Assembly (NCBI RefSeq): GCF_902497995.1
Contig: NZ_CABVII010000001.1
Span: forward strand, 248,001-312,000
Reading direction: 5' to 3'
Source: Pseudomonas fluorescens
Lineage (GTDB): Bacteria > Pseudomonadota > Gammaproteobacteria > Pseudomonadales > Pseudomonadaceae
Length of the DNA stretch: 64,000 nucleotides
Shown: one piece after another, positions 27,151 through 35,191 of the stretch
How the letters are laid out: the number at the start of each line of letters is the position of its first letter
How positions within the stretch are numbered: the stretch's first letter is position 1
Translations under genes and position numbers: made by a program
Notes under the pieces: generated by a model
Database searches by the model: none
What the model saw: only the letters and a program-made list of their open reading frames with translations
Told to the model about the DNA's origin: nothing

Positions 27151-27822
27151 TCAGTCATCGCGGCTCATGATGCCGAAGATCTGCAACAAGCTGACGAACA
27201 GGTTGTAGATCGATACATACAGGCTGATGGTCGCCATGATGTAGTTACGCTCGCCGCCGTGGATGATGGCGCTGGTCTGGAACAGAATGCAGACCGAGGA
27301 GAACAGCACGAAACCTGCGCTGATCGCCAGTTGCAGGCCGCTGATCTGGAAGAAGAAGCTGGCAACCACCGCACCCAGCAACACGAAGAAACCTGCAGTG
27401 ATGAAGCCACTGAGGAAACTCATATCCTTTCGGGAGATCAGCACATAGGCCGACAGGCCGCCGAACACCAGCGCGGTCATCGCGAAGGCCGAGCTGACGA
27501 CTTCGGCACCGCCCTGCATGCCCAGGTAACGGTTGAGGATCGGGCCGAGCAGGAAACCCATGAAACCGGTCAGGGCAAATGCCGACACCAGGCCCCAGGC
27601 GGAATCACGGAGCTTGTTGGTCAGGAAGAACAGGCCGTAGAAACCGATCAGCACCACAAAAATGTTCGGGTAACCGACCCGCATCTGCTGGGCGACATAC
27701 GCCATCACGCCGCTGAATGCGAGGGTGAGTGCGAGTAAGCCGTAAGTGTTGCGCAGGACGCGGCTAACCTCTAGCTGCTCAGCCTGCACGCTGTTATTAA
27801 CTGCGTAATCCTGTTCGCGCAT
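27151..27822 (-). CDS. Bax inhibitor-1 / YccA family membrane protein
   Basis: 223 residues, seven hydrophobic segments after a cytoplasmic start (MREQDYAVNNSVQAEQ), with the BI-1 hallmark acid and Gly/Ala-rich helices (YGLLALTLAFSGVMAYVA, GLVSAFALTGFMGFLLGPI, IYNLFVSLLQIFGI). E. coli YccA inhibits the FtsH protease. The ATG at 27822 has AGGAG upstream. It stands alone, with a strong terminator and the tRNA-Ser gene on the opposite side. Confidence 0.93.
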   Translation of the reverse strand: MREQDYAVNNSVQAEQLEVSRVLRNTYGLLALTLAFSGVMAYVAQQMRVGYPNIFVVLIGFYGLFFLTNKLRDSAWGLVSAFALTGFMGFLLGPILNRYLGMQGGAEVVSSAFAMTALVFGGLSAYVLISRKDMSFLSGFITAGFFVLLGAVVASFFFQISGLQLAISAGFVLFSSVCILFQTSAIIHGGERNYIMATISLYVSIYNLFVSLLQIFGIMSRDD

Positions 27823-27945
27823 GGCGACACTCCTGTTGGTTTGAAACGTTCAGTCGCAAAGATCATAACAGACGCTCTGTAACAAGCTATCGAGAGAGTT
27901 TGACAGTGTGTTTCATTCAGGTATTATGGCGCCCGCAACACAAAC

Positions 27946-28033
27946 GGAGGTGTGGCCGAGTGGTTTAAGGCAACGGTCTTGAAAACCGTCGACTGTAACA
28001 GGTCCATGAGTTCGAATCCCATCGCCTCCGCCA
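27946..28033 (+). tRNA. tRNA-Ser(UGA)
   Basis: An 88-base class II tRNA with an acceptor stem GGAGG...CCTCC, D-arm GGCCGAGTGG, anticodon loop CTTGAAA (anticodon TGA), long variable arm, T-loop GTTCGAATC and encoded CCA. tRNA-Ser genes are frequent integration sites; the accessory region starts directly after it. Confidence 0.97.
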
Positions 28034-28040
28034 TTTTTAT

Positions 28041-28074
28041 ACGACAAAGCCCTGATTTTTCAGGGCTTTGTCGT
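28041..28074 (+). terminator. terminator of tRNA-Ser
   Basis: A perfect 15-bp stem, ACGACAAAGCCCTGA and its complement, with loop TTTT. It is seven bases beyond the tRNA CCA end and is the usual exit signal of tRNA genes. Confidence 0.8.
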
Positions 28075-28246
28075 TTCTGCGGTTCGGCGAAAACTCCACC
28101 ACACCCAAAGCGTTACAAAACTTTTCGGGTGTCGTTACAAAACTTTCCGGTTTTCCCTTCATCTGCGCCCTGTCGACCGCTACGTTTTCACATCGTGTTT
28201 CACAGCATTTCGGATGCTACGCTGACCTCTTCACGGAGGATTCGCC

Positions 28247-28456
28247 ATGCCAAACTCAGACCTGCTCCCTTCCCTGCTATTCAAGATCAACGAAAACCAG
28301 CTTGCCCTTGAGGCTGCCATCCTGGAGCTTTCAAAGTGGGTGGAGCAACGCGGATCAGCCGAGATCGCCGACAACGTTCGCGGGGCTCTGGAAACAATCG
28401 ACCGCAATGAGGAGTTCATCAAGATGACACTCGCGGTGCTCATGACACCTGAGTGA
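28247..28456 (+). CDS. small protein of unknown function, 69 aa
   Basis: MPNSDLLPSLLFKINENQLA start with ACGGAGGA ribosome site five bases upstream. It is a helical protein with Leu-rich segments and no recognised domain. A decayed second copy of its start lies at 28738-28834. Its function is unknown. Confidence 0.6.
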   Translation: MPNSDLLPSLLFKINENQLALEAAILELSKWVEQRGSAEIADNVRGALETIDRNEEFIKMTLAVLMTPE

Positions 28457-28509
28457 TTCCCCCGTCTCCAGCTCTAGGCCCCGACGTCCTACCTGCTGAG
28501 CAGGACCTG

Positions 28510-28722
28510 TTACAAGCCGAGTGAAGCCGGCCCAATGATGGATTGGACCGAGTGTCCATCGCGTACCAGTAATATTCGCCCATCATTAAATTCTGTCTCC
28601 TCTCTTACCCCTGTAGCAAATTCTAAGTAACCGTTTTCGGCTCCAATCCCGAGCACTGTCGCTACTGTCAAATACCTTTGTGCATTGGTGCCCAACCTCC
28701 ACGAATCCAGACATTCATGCAT
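28510..28722 (-). CDS. possible small protein, 70 aa
   Basis: The frame reads MHECLDSWRLGTNAQRYLTV and ends VQSIIGPASLGL, with natural composition, but no ribosome site precedes the ATG and no family is recognised. It may be a fragment of a larger lost gene. Confidence 0.3.
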   Translation of the reverse strand: MHECLDSWRLGTNAQRYLTVATVLGIGAENGYLEFATGVREETEFNDGRILLVRDGHSVQSIIGPASLGL

Positions 28723-28737
28723 TTTTCAAGATGCTAC

Positions 28738-28834
28738 GTTTTCCTTCACGGAGGAATCGCGTTGCCAAATTCAGACCTGCTCCCTGAGTTAAAGGTTCGA
28801 GTGAACGGGGGCCTGCTGCTTTCAATTCCATAAC
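28738..28834 (+). pseudogene. degenerate copy of the 69-aa gene
   Basis: GATGCTACG...CTTCACGGAGGAATCGCG is followed by TTG-CCAAATTCAGACCTGCTCCC, matching the ribosome site and first seven codons of the gene at 28247. The sequence then diverges and stops after about 23 codons. Confidence 0.6.
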
Positions 28835-28836
28835 CA

Positions 28837-29040
28837 TGATATTGGATGCAGTCCTCGACGGGTTCGGTCTTGCATTTCTACCTCTAGATAAAGTCCAGGA
28901 GGATCTGGCCAGTAGCCGCTTGGTCAGGGTGCTGTAGGACTGGACACCTTGTTTCCCTGGTTATCACCTCTACTACCCGAGCCGTCGCCAGCCCCCCCCC
29001 CCGCTTTTGCACTTTTAGTGACGGCTTTTCGGAACAGGCT
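28837..29040 (+). pseudogene. LysR-type regulator fragment
   Basis: In one frame it reads DAVLDGFGLAFLPLDKVQ, ASSRLVRVL, stop, DWTPCFPGYHLYYPSRRQPP, the C-terminal end of a LysR effector-binding domain. An in-frame TAG interrupts it and an 11-base C run (normally 9 or 12 for the frame to continue into AFALLV) shifts it. The DNA-binding part is missing. Confidence 0.75.
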
Positions 29041-29213
29041 AAGTCGCTAGCCGAAAGCAATGGCAAGGGCGATCAAGTCCAGTGCTCGTCAGTAAGGCGT
29101 TGCGCTCATCGAGCACTTTCAAACGGTTCACCTAAACGAAGGCAAGGACGAAGTTTTCCGGTAGCATCGCGCTCTCTCGTAAACATACGGTCAAGACTCT
29201 AAGGAAGACGGAC

Positions 29214-32200
29214 ATGACGGCTACAACGGACTCGCCCAACCTTTCCGAAAAGGCATTGCAGTTAGCGGAAAAAGTGTTCGATGCTCTTTGGAGTGCCGGT
29301 GGACCTCAAGATGCATGGCATTGGGCATTATTGGTTTTGATCGTCTTGATTGCCGCAGGTGCCGTCGCGACCGTTACGTTCAAGGCCTTGGGCAGTGCTG
29401 TAGAGCATCTTGTAAAGCTTGTCGAGGTGTACAAATCAAGCGGTTTACCAATGTGGCTAAACGAGGACAATAAGTCGCGGGTACGTCGAAGAAAGCAATT
29501 TTGTGGAGTACTTGATGCCGACCTGGCTTACTTAGCCAAAGCAGAAAACTGGAATGATCAGTATTTCACGGACCTTGAAGCCGAAGTGGAGACTGAAGGG
29601 GGATATTACGCGACGGCCTGGCATCGACTGCGAAGAAAGAAATCATTTGGACTGCGCAAAGAACGTTCTCTCATTCAGGCAATCACCTCAAGCACCGAGC
29701 GCGCAATGCAGCTTGTGGGAGAGCCAGGATCGGGTAAAAGTGTTGCATTGCGCCACTTAGCCAAACAATTGGCAGAACAAGGAAGAAAATCAAACGACAA
29801 GAACGCTATAGTACCGCTTTATATCAACCTTCGTGAAATGGATAATAATTATATAGGCGCGGTCACTGCCAATGACGTGCGCGAATTCGTCTTGGAAAAC
29901 ATACGTCGAGGCGATGCCGACACATCGGCCTTCGTCCGGGAGAACTGGGACGATTATTGCAATAGAGGCATTTGGTTATTTTTGTTTGATTCGTTCGACG
30001 AAATTCCAGCCGTCCTGCATTCTGAAGCCGGAAGTAATGTAGTGCGGCAATATTCACAAGCAATTCGTCAATTCCTTGAGGGCATGGGAGAATGCAAAGG
30101 AATTTTAGCATCTCGCGAATTCAAAGGGCCGGAAGCCCTACCTTGGAAAAAGTTGCGCATATTACCATTGAGTGGACAAAAGCAGGATGAGTTAATCCAA
30201 AACTCGTTTCTAAACGCCTCTCAAATGAGTCTGGTTCGCCAACACCTTGCAAATTCGGATAATAGCATCGGCGCAACACCACTTTTCCTAACTTTACTTT
30301 GCCGATATGTAAGGGACGAACAACGCGCACCTACCAACGACCACGACATACTCTTGCAACATATCGAGCGATTAGCGAGGCGAGAACCCGAATATCTACA
30401 GCGTAAATATAAATTTACCGTTGAAGAGCTGATTAATGGTGCTGAACGTCTGGCACAACTGTTTGCTGAAGATGACACATTGAGCCTCGCGCCGACTCTT
30501 GATCAAATCGTAACCCAATTGCCAACACAACTATTTTCTAGAGAGTCTATTGAGCGGATGATATCGGCGCTCGTAGATTGCAAAATTGGTCGCGCCGACG
30601 TACCTAATGCTGCACATGGGGACCGACGATTCGCTTTCGCCCATCGGCGATATCAAGAAGCACTTTTTGTCCGGTACCTTGCGCGACATCCCGAAGCTAT
30701 TTCAGCCGCAGAACTTCTTAACGAGCCTCGCTGGAGAGAATACACTGTCACTCTGCTACAGACGCGAGCGCCAGAAGAGATAAAAAATCTACTGGATCTC
30801 GCTTGCACGATGCTGGATGAGCGCGCGGCAAATCAGGCGGCAGAGGGACACGCCCTCCCCCCTCTTCCATCACATTTGATGTACTTCAACTGGACTGCTG
30901 AAATAGCAGTTCCTCTTCTTAGTCTGCTCCAGGAAGGACTTGCCCGCAGGTTACAAGATGTTCCAATCACGCTATCCAATGCAGTTCACCACTTTTTAGA
31001 GCCGCGATGGCAAAATGGAGACACCTGGGATAGATGTGAGGTGCTTCGATTAGGAGGCCTGTTGCCTCATAACATCCTAGTAAATTATCTAGTTGAATCT
31101 TTCGAAAATGGTACTGTTACAGAACGTGCACATGCGTTTAAGCTGGCAGCCTTTGCTTCCGGGTTACCGGAATCAACTCGGACTTCTGTTCTGTCGATGC
31201 TATCAGATCAAGTTCTTATAGCAAGAGATCGTGCTGATCAACTTAGTTTAGAAGCAATGGCTGCAAGACTTCCCGCGAGCATGGGAGCTAATTTTGTAGT
31301 ATCTCGTGGAAACAAAATAAGAAGAAATTTCCAGTGGATACAGAGTTTAGGGGGAGCGATCCGCATTACTATCCCCATGTCGTTAATCGAACGATCCGCT
31401 CATCTATTAATGAGCACCTCTTCAAGTTTTACTCAGCACCTGAACAAAAGCGGCCAATCCTTGCCGACTGCGCTAGACTTGAGCTTTCCGCTATTTTTTC
31501 TTATATTCATATGGACTTTTTGCATGACAAAATTGTCAGGCGAATCTTCTAACATGCTTTGGTTAATATTTGCAATTACAACATTTGCAACTTTGAGTTA
31601 TGCCTTAATGCTATGTCCGTACCTAGTTCGGTCATATGGAAAAGAAATTGGTTTTTCTGAGGCCGCAAGCTGGGCACTTCGACTTCTAACCCCTCGAAAA
31701 TTTTTTGTATTTACGGTAGGTAGTATTATTCTAGCTTCGACAGCTATTATTATTGGATGGCCACTAGGTTATGCAGTAGACTGGGTGACTCGCACCTATT
31801 TTAATATTAATCTATTGAATGTTGAAAAACCAAGCTTTGGAAGCCGCATAACGATAGGCTTAATTTCTAGCATGTCTTTAGTTTATGCTATAGGCATTGT
31901 ATCAATAGCTGTAAACGCCCGAAAAAACCATCATCGCACGAAACTTTGGAATAATAATCTAGATCGTTTGAAGCGTTCAGAAAGCTCAGATGTTTCCATT
32001 CTATACTCTGCCACCAATATTGATGAGCTTGCGTGCTGGCTGCGAACCGATGAAACTTTGCTCGATGAAGCTCCACCAATCAGAGGGTTTTCAAGCTTTG
32101 TGCTAGACTCAATACGACAACTGGTTGGCATGAAAGCACCCAACTTCAACAAGTTACCAACCTGTCTGAGCTCAGATAAACTAAACATTTGGAAATTAGA

Positions 32201-32249
32201 ACAAATGCGGCAAATATTAGAGGAGCGTTTCAAAGGATCTTCACACTAA
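29214..32249 (+). CDS. membrane-anchored NACHT-type STAND NTPase (bacterial NLR-like)
   Basis: 1011 residues. One membrane segment near the start (36-54), then a NACHT NTPase: Walker A GEPGSGKSV at 169-177, Walker B WLFLFDSFDE at 254-263 with the doubled acidic residues of NACHT, sensor ASREFKG near 299, and the FAFAHRRYQEALFVRYL helix near 473-490 that ends the NTPase in this family. A helical region follows with no recognised repeats. The last third has four hydrophobic segments (about 757-772, 780-804, 830-850, 879-901) and a basic tail. Many bacterial NACHT proteins are anti-phage sensors whose C-terminal part is the effector; here the effector would be a membrane domain that could act by depolarising the membrane. 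The start ATG follows AAGGAAGAC. It is A+T-richer than the core genes and lies in the tRNA-linked accessory region. Confidence 0.8.
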   Translation: MTATTDSPNLSEKALQLAEKVFDALWSAGGPQDAWHWALLVLIVLIAAGAVATVTFKALGSAVEHLVKLVEVYKSSGLPMWLNEDNKSRVRRRKQFCGVLDADLAYLAKAENWNDQYFTDLEAEVETEGGYYATAWHRLRRKKSFGLRKERSLIQAITSSTERAMQLVGEPGSGKSVALRHLAKQLAEQGRKSNDKNAIVPLYINLREMDNNYIGAVTANDVREFVLENIRRGDADTSAFVRENWDDYCNRGIWLFLFDSFDEIPAVLHSEAGSNVVRQYSQAIRQFLEGMGECKGILASREFKGPEALPWKKLRILPLSGQKQDELIQNSFLNASQMSLVRQHLANSDNSIGATPLFLTLLCRYVRDEQRAPTNDHDILLQHIERLARREPEYLQRKYKFTVEELINGAERLAQLFAEDDTLSLAPTLDQIVTQLPTQLFSRESIERMISALVDCKIGRADVPNAAHGDRRFAFAHRRYQEALFVRYLARHPEAISAAELLNEPRWREYTVTLLQTRAPEEIKNLLDLACTMLDERAANQAAEGHALPPLPSHLMYFNWTAEIAVPLLSLLQEGLARRLQDVPITLSNAVHHFLEPRWQNGDTWDRCEVLRLGGLLPHNILVNYLVESFENGTVTERAHAFKLAAFASGLPESTRTSVLSMLSDQVLIARDRADQLSLEAMAARLPASMGANFVVSRGNKIRRNFQWIQSLGGAIRITIPMSLIERSAHLLMSTSSSFTQHLNKSGQSLPTALDLSFPLFFLIFIWTFCMTKLSGESSNMLWLIFAITTFATLSYALMLCPYLVRSYGKEIGFSEAASWALRLLTPRKFFVFTVGSIILASTAIIIGWPLGYAVDWVTRTYFNINLLNVEKPSFGSRITIGLISSMSLVYAIGIVSIAVNARKNHHRTKLWNNNLDRLKRSESSDVSILYSATNIDELACWLRTDETLLDEAPPIRGFSSFVLDSIRQLVGMKAPNFNKLPTCLSSDKLNIWKLEQMRQILEERFKGSSH

Positions 32250-32592
32250 AAATGATCCAACCTAACCTTATTGTCGTCAATGCGACGTTTGCTAGGCTAA
32301 AACGCAAGTCAGCAGTCACGCACGTCCATAACGGCGTTTATGGTAAATCCGGCGAGGGATCAGCTCTCGCCGACGGGCGCTTATGTAAAGACCGCTTTCG
32401 ACCCTAGCTGGGTGAAAATGTTTTAGAGCACGTTTGATAGTCAGGATCGCAACGAAAAACGCGATCCTATGCAAATCAAACACTGGCAGAGTGCTTCCCC
32501 TCAAGCAGAGACAAGCTGAGCCTGGGGTTTGGGGAGCAACGGAACAGAAAGTGCACTTAAGCTCAGTCGCTACCCAGCATATTTTTCCAGCT
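32250..32592. other. 343-bp intergenic between convergent genes
   Basis: A hairpin AGGATCGC-N10-GCGATCCT at 32443-32468 could end the NACHT transcript. TGGGGTTTGGGGAGCAACGG at 32523 nearly repeats the sequence next to the intron fragment at 33376. No gene is seen. Confidence 0.55.
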
Positions 32593-33216
32593 TCACTTCA
32601 CTATGAGATTGGTTTTACGGATTGAGGCTTTTACCTCAACTGCCAAAGAGTCAGCTAAACTTCCAACTGGTGCCGAAACTAATGTTTCCATATAGGATTG
32701 CCACTTTATATAGGTGTCATTAACCGCGTCATACTTGGCTTTCTCAGATTTTATTATTCCATTTTTTTTATAGAAACTTTTATAATAATAGTTACCCACC
32801 ACTGACTGCGAGTCAAAGGAGCACCTAGATACCTTTTGCTTTAGCTCTCGATTTCTTTCGCGATCTCTGTCTCCACCCAGCACGGGCGTCCCGATAAAAC
32901 TTCGCTGCAACTCACAATCATTAACCGACGACTCTAACAAGTCCATCATATTTTTAGATGGTAAATCACCTGGCGTTATCAATGACTGAAGCTGCTGCTT
33001 ATATGGCATACTTGCATACGCAACAGACTTCTTACTAAGACTATCAATTTCTGCTTGCGGCACCCCACTTTCCTTTAGTATGCCAGCCACTCTATCAACG
33101 CTTTCTTTTAATATTTCTTCATCTGTTAACATTTTATGTGGTTCTGGGGGCGGAGGAGTATAAACCTGACACCCAACCAATCCAAGATAAAAAAAGGTCA
33201 CAGCTAGACGCTTCAT
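32593..33216 (-). CDS. putative lipoprotein, unknown function
   Basis: 207 residues with a signal peptide and lipobox (FFYLGLVGC, Cys at about 16) followed by a Pro-rich QVYTPPPPEP spacer. The rest is charged and helical, with no domain I know. The ATG at 33216 has GGAG upstream. It is convergent with the NACHT gene and A+T-rich, typical of cargo genes. Confidence 0.7.
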   Translation of the reverse strand: MKRLAVTFFYLGLVGCQVYTPPPPEPHKMLTDEEILKESVDRVAGILKESGVPQAEIDSLSKKSVAYASMPYKQQLQSLITPGDLPSKNMMDLLESSVNDCELQRSFIGTPVLGGDRDRERNRELKQKVSRCSFDSQSVVGNYYYKSFYKKNGIIKSEKAKYDAVNDTYIKWQSYMETLVSAPVGSLADSLAVEVKASIRKTNLIVK

Positions 33217-33375
33217 ATTTACAACTCCATTTAAAATTCAGTTCCTTCCGATAGTTTTAACTCTACCATATGGAATTTCGTTAGCCATTTACCACGACAC
33301 ATTCCGAGCCTTGAGCCATGCCGCTTGAGAATTACCCACAGCAAAAATAACTTCAAGGTAAAAATCTACACATAA

Positions 33376-33398
33376 TGGGGTTTGAGGAGCAATGGAAC
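33376..33398. repeat. near-copy of 32523-32545
   Basis: TGGGGTTTGAGGAGCAATGG AAC here and TGGGGTTTGGGGAGCAACGG AAC at 32523 match at 21 of 23 positions. The copy here abuts the likely intron 5' end. Confidence 0.7.
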
Positions 33399-33399
33399 C

Positions 33400-33660
33400 G
33401 TGCGACCTGAGGTCGTCTGAATTTCTGTTTTACTGGAGAGTTTTCTCTTGATGAAACCGGTTGTTCCATCAACCGTTTCCTACCTGGACATGCGGAGCCG
33501 GTAACAGCTCAGTGTGAAGCTCTGGGGACAACGTACCCGCCGATTTATTCGGTACGCCTACCCGCGAGGGGACGCGGAATCTACCAGCACAAAGGTGGTG
33601 AGGGGCTAGGAACGAGCGGCTACGACCAACATATGTGAACCTCTGTTAAACGTCGTCATG
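33400..33660 (+). other. probable group II intron 5' fragment (domain I)
   Basis: It starts GTGCGACC, the group II intron 5' consensus (GUGYG), and continues with hairpin-forming sequence typical of domain I, including CCGCCGA..TCGGTACGCC and ACCAGCACAAAGGTGGT. No reverse transcriptase ORF and no domain V follow, so only the 5' third seems to remain. The right limit is approximate. Confidence 0.5.
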
Positions 33661-33756
33661 CTCAACAAGCCAAATGTGCTAAGTCACCAACGCAATCGGA
33701 AGGGCCAGTCCAGCACTGCGAATAACGGGACATTCGTTCAATGGCCCCCGTCATCT

Positions 33757-33780
33757 AAGCCCACTCCGGTGGGCTTTTTT
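33757..33780 (+). terminator. intrinsic terminator
   Basis: AAGCCCACTCCGGTGGGCTT followed by TTTT. It ends any transcript coming from the left, and lies 107 bases before the next plus-strand gene. Confidence 0.8.
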
Positions 33781-33886
33781 GCGCCGGTTGGACGCCAGAG
33801 GGGCGGGGTCTGGTCTACCCTTCTCCCGGTGCGTGGTGTGACGCGCATTCCGCGACCTTCGCTCCTCACCATAGGCCTACTTTTCA

Positions 33887-34105
33887 ATGTCCGTGCCCTA
33901 CCTGCCGCTGGCCGCCTGGAACAAACACTGGAAAGTCGACGGCTCGCGGGTGCGCTGTCGGCTGTGTAACCACGTCCAGGATCTAACGCAGGCCGGCGCT
34001 TTTACCCATGCGCCGTACTGCAAAGCTCGCACCGTCGAACCCCAATACCCCAGTCGTGAGCTCGCCACGCTGCTGCAGCAGAAAATCCAGGCCGGGTTGT
34101 TTTGA
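33887..34105 (+). CDS. small zinc-finger-like protein, 72 aa
   Basis: Contains C-R-L-C and, 17 residues later, H-A-P-Y-C, a plausible C2HC metal site (CRLCNHVQDLTQAGAFTHAP). No ribosome site of note. The stop overlaps the next ATG (TGATG), so it is coupled to that gene. It is unrelated to anything I can name. Confidence 0.6.
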   Translation: MSVPYLPLAAWNKHWKVDGSRVRCRLCNHVQDLTQAGAFTHAPYCKARTVEPQYPSRELATLLQQKIQAGLF

Positions 34106-34344
34106 TGCGCGCCGGGATTCAGGAAGACGCGTTGCGCACCATGCTCGAGGGCGGTGCGGTGCGCGAGGTGCTGGTGAGCCGCCACGGCGACAAATGGGGT
34201 TTGGCGATTCGCCTGGGCGGCGCCGGTTCGCGCTGGATGCCGGTGCGCTCGCGGCGCGAAGCGATGCGCACTTGGGCCAGCCTGACGGCCGTCGGCAAGT
34301 TTGCCGACCACCTCGGGCTCAAGGGCTTCGCCGTCGAACTGTGA
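34105..34344 (+). CDS. small protein, 79 aa, coupled to the upstream ORF
   Basis: MRAGIQEDALRTMLEGGAV start overlapping the previous stop. Its GAVREV...WGLAIRLG...WMPVRSRREAMRTW pattern recalls short proteins linked to plasmid or integrative element maintenance, but this is weak. It ends with GTGA, where another very short ORF begins. Confidence 0.55.
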   Translation: MRAGIQEDALRTMLEGGAVREVLVSRHGDKWGLAIRLGGAGSRWMPVRSRREAMRTWASLTAVGKFADHLGLKGFAVEL

Positions 34345-34391
34345 GCGGCCATGATCGCTTCGATCCGCATGAAGACTGCCCGATGTGCTAG
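34341..34391 (+). CDS. possible 16-codon ORF with a CPMC motif
   Basis: GTG at 34341 overlaps the previous stop (GTGA) and encodes MSGHDRFDPHEDCPMC. The coupling and the terminal Cys pair make it more than random, but no ribosome site or homologue can be claimed. Confidence 0.25.
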   Translation: MSGHDRFDPHEDCPMC

Positions 34392-34459
34392 GGCCGAGGG
34401 TTTATAACGAAGTCTTTAACCACGGGTCTACCCTGAATGTACACCAGGAGAAACCGACC

Positions 34460-35143
34460 ATGTGCGGACGCCTTTCCCAGTACCGCGGCATTCACGACTT
34501 TGTGGCGGCGCTCAGCATCCCCAACGCCCTACTCAACTATGCCGGCGATCAACCTTTCGAGCGCTATAACGCCGCGCCGACCACCCAGCTCGCCCTCTTT
34601 CACCGGGATGGTGAATACCTGCGCGCTGACATGGTTCGTTGGGGCTGGCGCCCACACTGGGCCAAAGACCGCGCCGCGCCGATCAATGCCCGTGTGGAGA
34701 AAGTCGCTCACGGGCCATTCTTCAAAGCCATCTGGCCGCACCGCGCGATCATTGCGATCGACAATTGGTTTGAGTGGGTTTACGAAGGCGGGCCGAAGAA
34801 ACAGCCCTACTTGATACGTCACCGCGACCGGACACCCATCCTCTGTGCCGCGATTGGCCAGTACCCCATCGGCGAACACGAGGCGGGTGAGCATGACGGC
34901 TTTGTGATCATTACCGCCGACAGCGCCGGCGGCATGGTCGACATTCACGACCGGCGGCCGGTGGCGTTATCTCCGGAACTGGCCCGGGAATGGATGGACC
35001 CGGCGACGCCCAAGGAACGCGCCGAGCAGATGGTGTTTCACGAAGGCGAGCTGAGCGAGGCGTTCGAGTGGTTCAAGGTTGACCGGGCTATCGGCAATGT
35101 CAGGAGTCAAGGACCTGCGCTAATACTCCCTATCGAGGATTGA
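34460..35143 (+). CDS. yedK: SRAP domain protein (YedK/HMCES family)
   Basis: 227 residues starting MCGRLSQYRG: the Cys at position 2, exposed after Met removal, is the residue that crosslinks to abasic sites in single-stranded DNA. The family's other residues are visible: Asn in INARVEKVA, WFEWV, and the His in DIHDRRPV. It protects abasic sites in single-stranded DNA from breakage and belongs to the SOS-linked set. The start at 34460 follows CAGGAG and is fixed by Cys2; the longer frame is not used. Confidence 0.93.
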   Translation: MCGRLSQYRGIHDFVAALSIPNALLNYAGDQPFERYNAAPTTQLALFHRDGEYLRADMVRWGWRPHWAKDRAAPINARVEKVAHGPFFKAIWPHRAIIAIDNWFEWVYEGGPKKQPYLIRHRDRTPILCAAIGQYPIGEHEAGEHDGFVIITADSAGGMVDIHDRRPVALSPELAREWMDPATPKERAEQMVFHEGELSEAFEWFKVDRAIGNVRSQGPALILPIED

Positions 35144-35191
35144 GCCACGAAGACTATTGCCTCTAATAAAACCAGACCGGCCAACTTAATT

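Larger units (their letters stand above)
28457..29213. other. 757-bp decayed stretch before the NACHT gene
   Basis: It holds a possible minus-strand ORF, a partial copy of the 69-aa gene and a LysR pseudogene, and then about 170 bases that must carry the NACHT promoter. No other gene is visible. Confidence 0.6.

Noticed and set aside
27946..28033. tRNA-Ser as the proven prophage attachment site
   Set aside because: No second copy of the tRNA 3' end is seen in the window and no integrase is present, so the boundary cannot be shown here.
28884..29066. A 60-codon minus-strand frame
   Set aside because: Antisense to the LysR pseudogene.
33658..33969. A 103-codon plus-strand frame
   Set aside because: It crosses the intrinsic terminator at 33757 and shows no protein-like pattern.
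34434..34450. CTGAATGTACACCAG before yedK as an SOS box
   Set aside because: Spacing is CTG-N9-CAG, one base short of the consensus, so not called.
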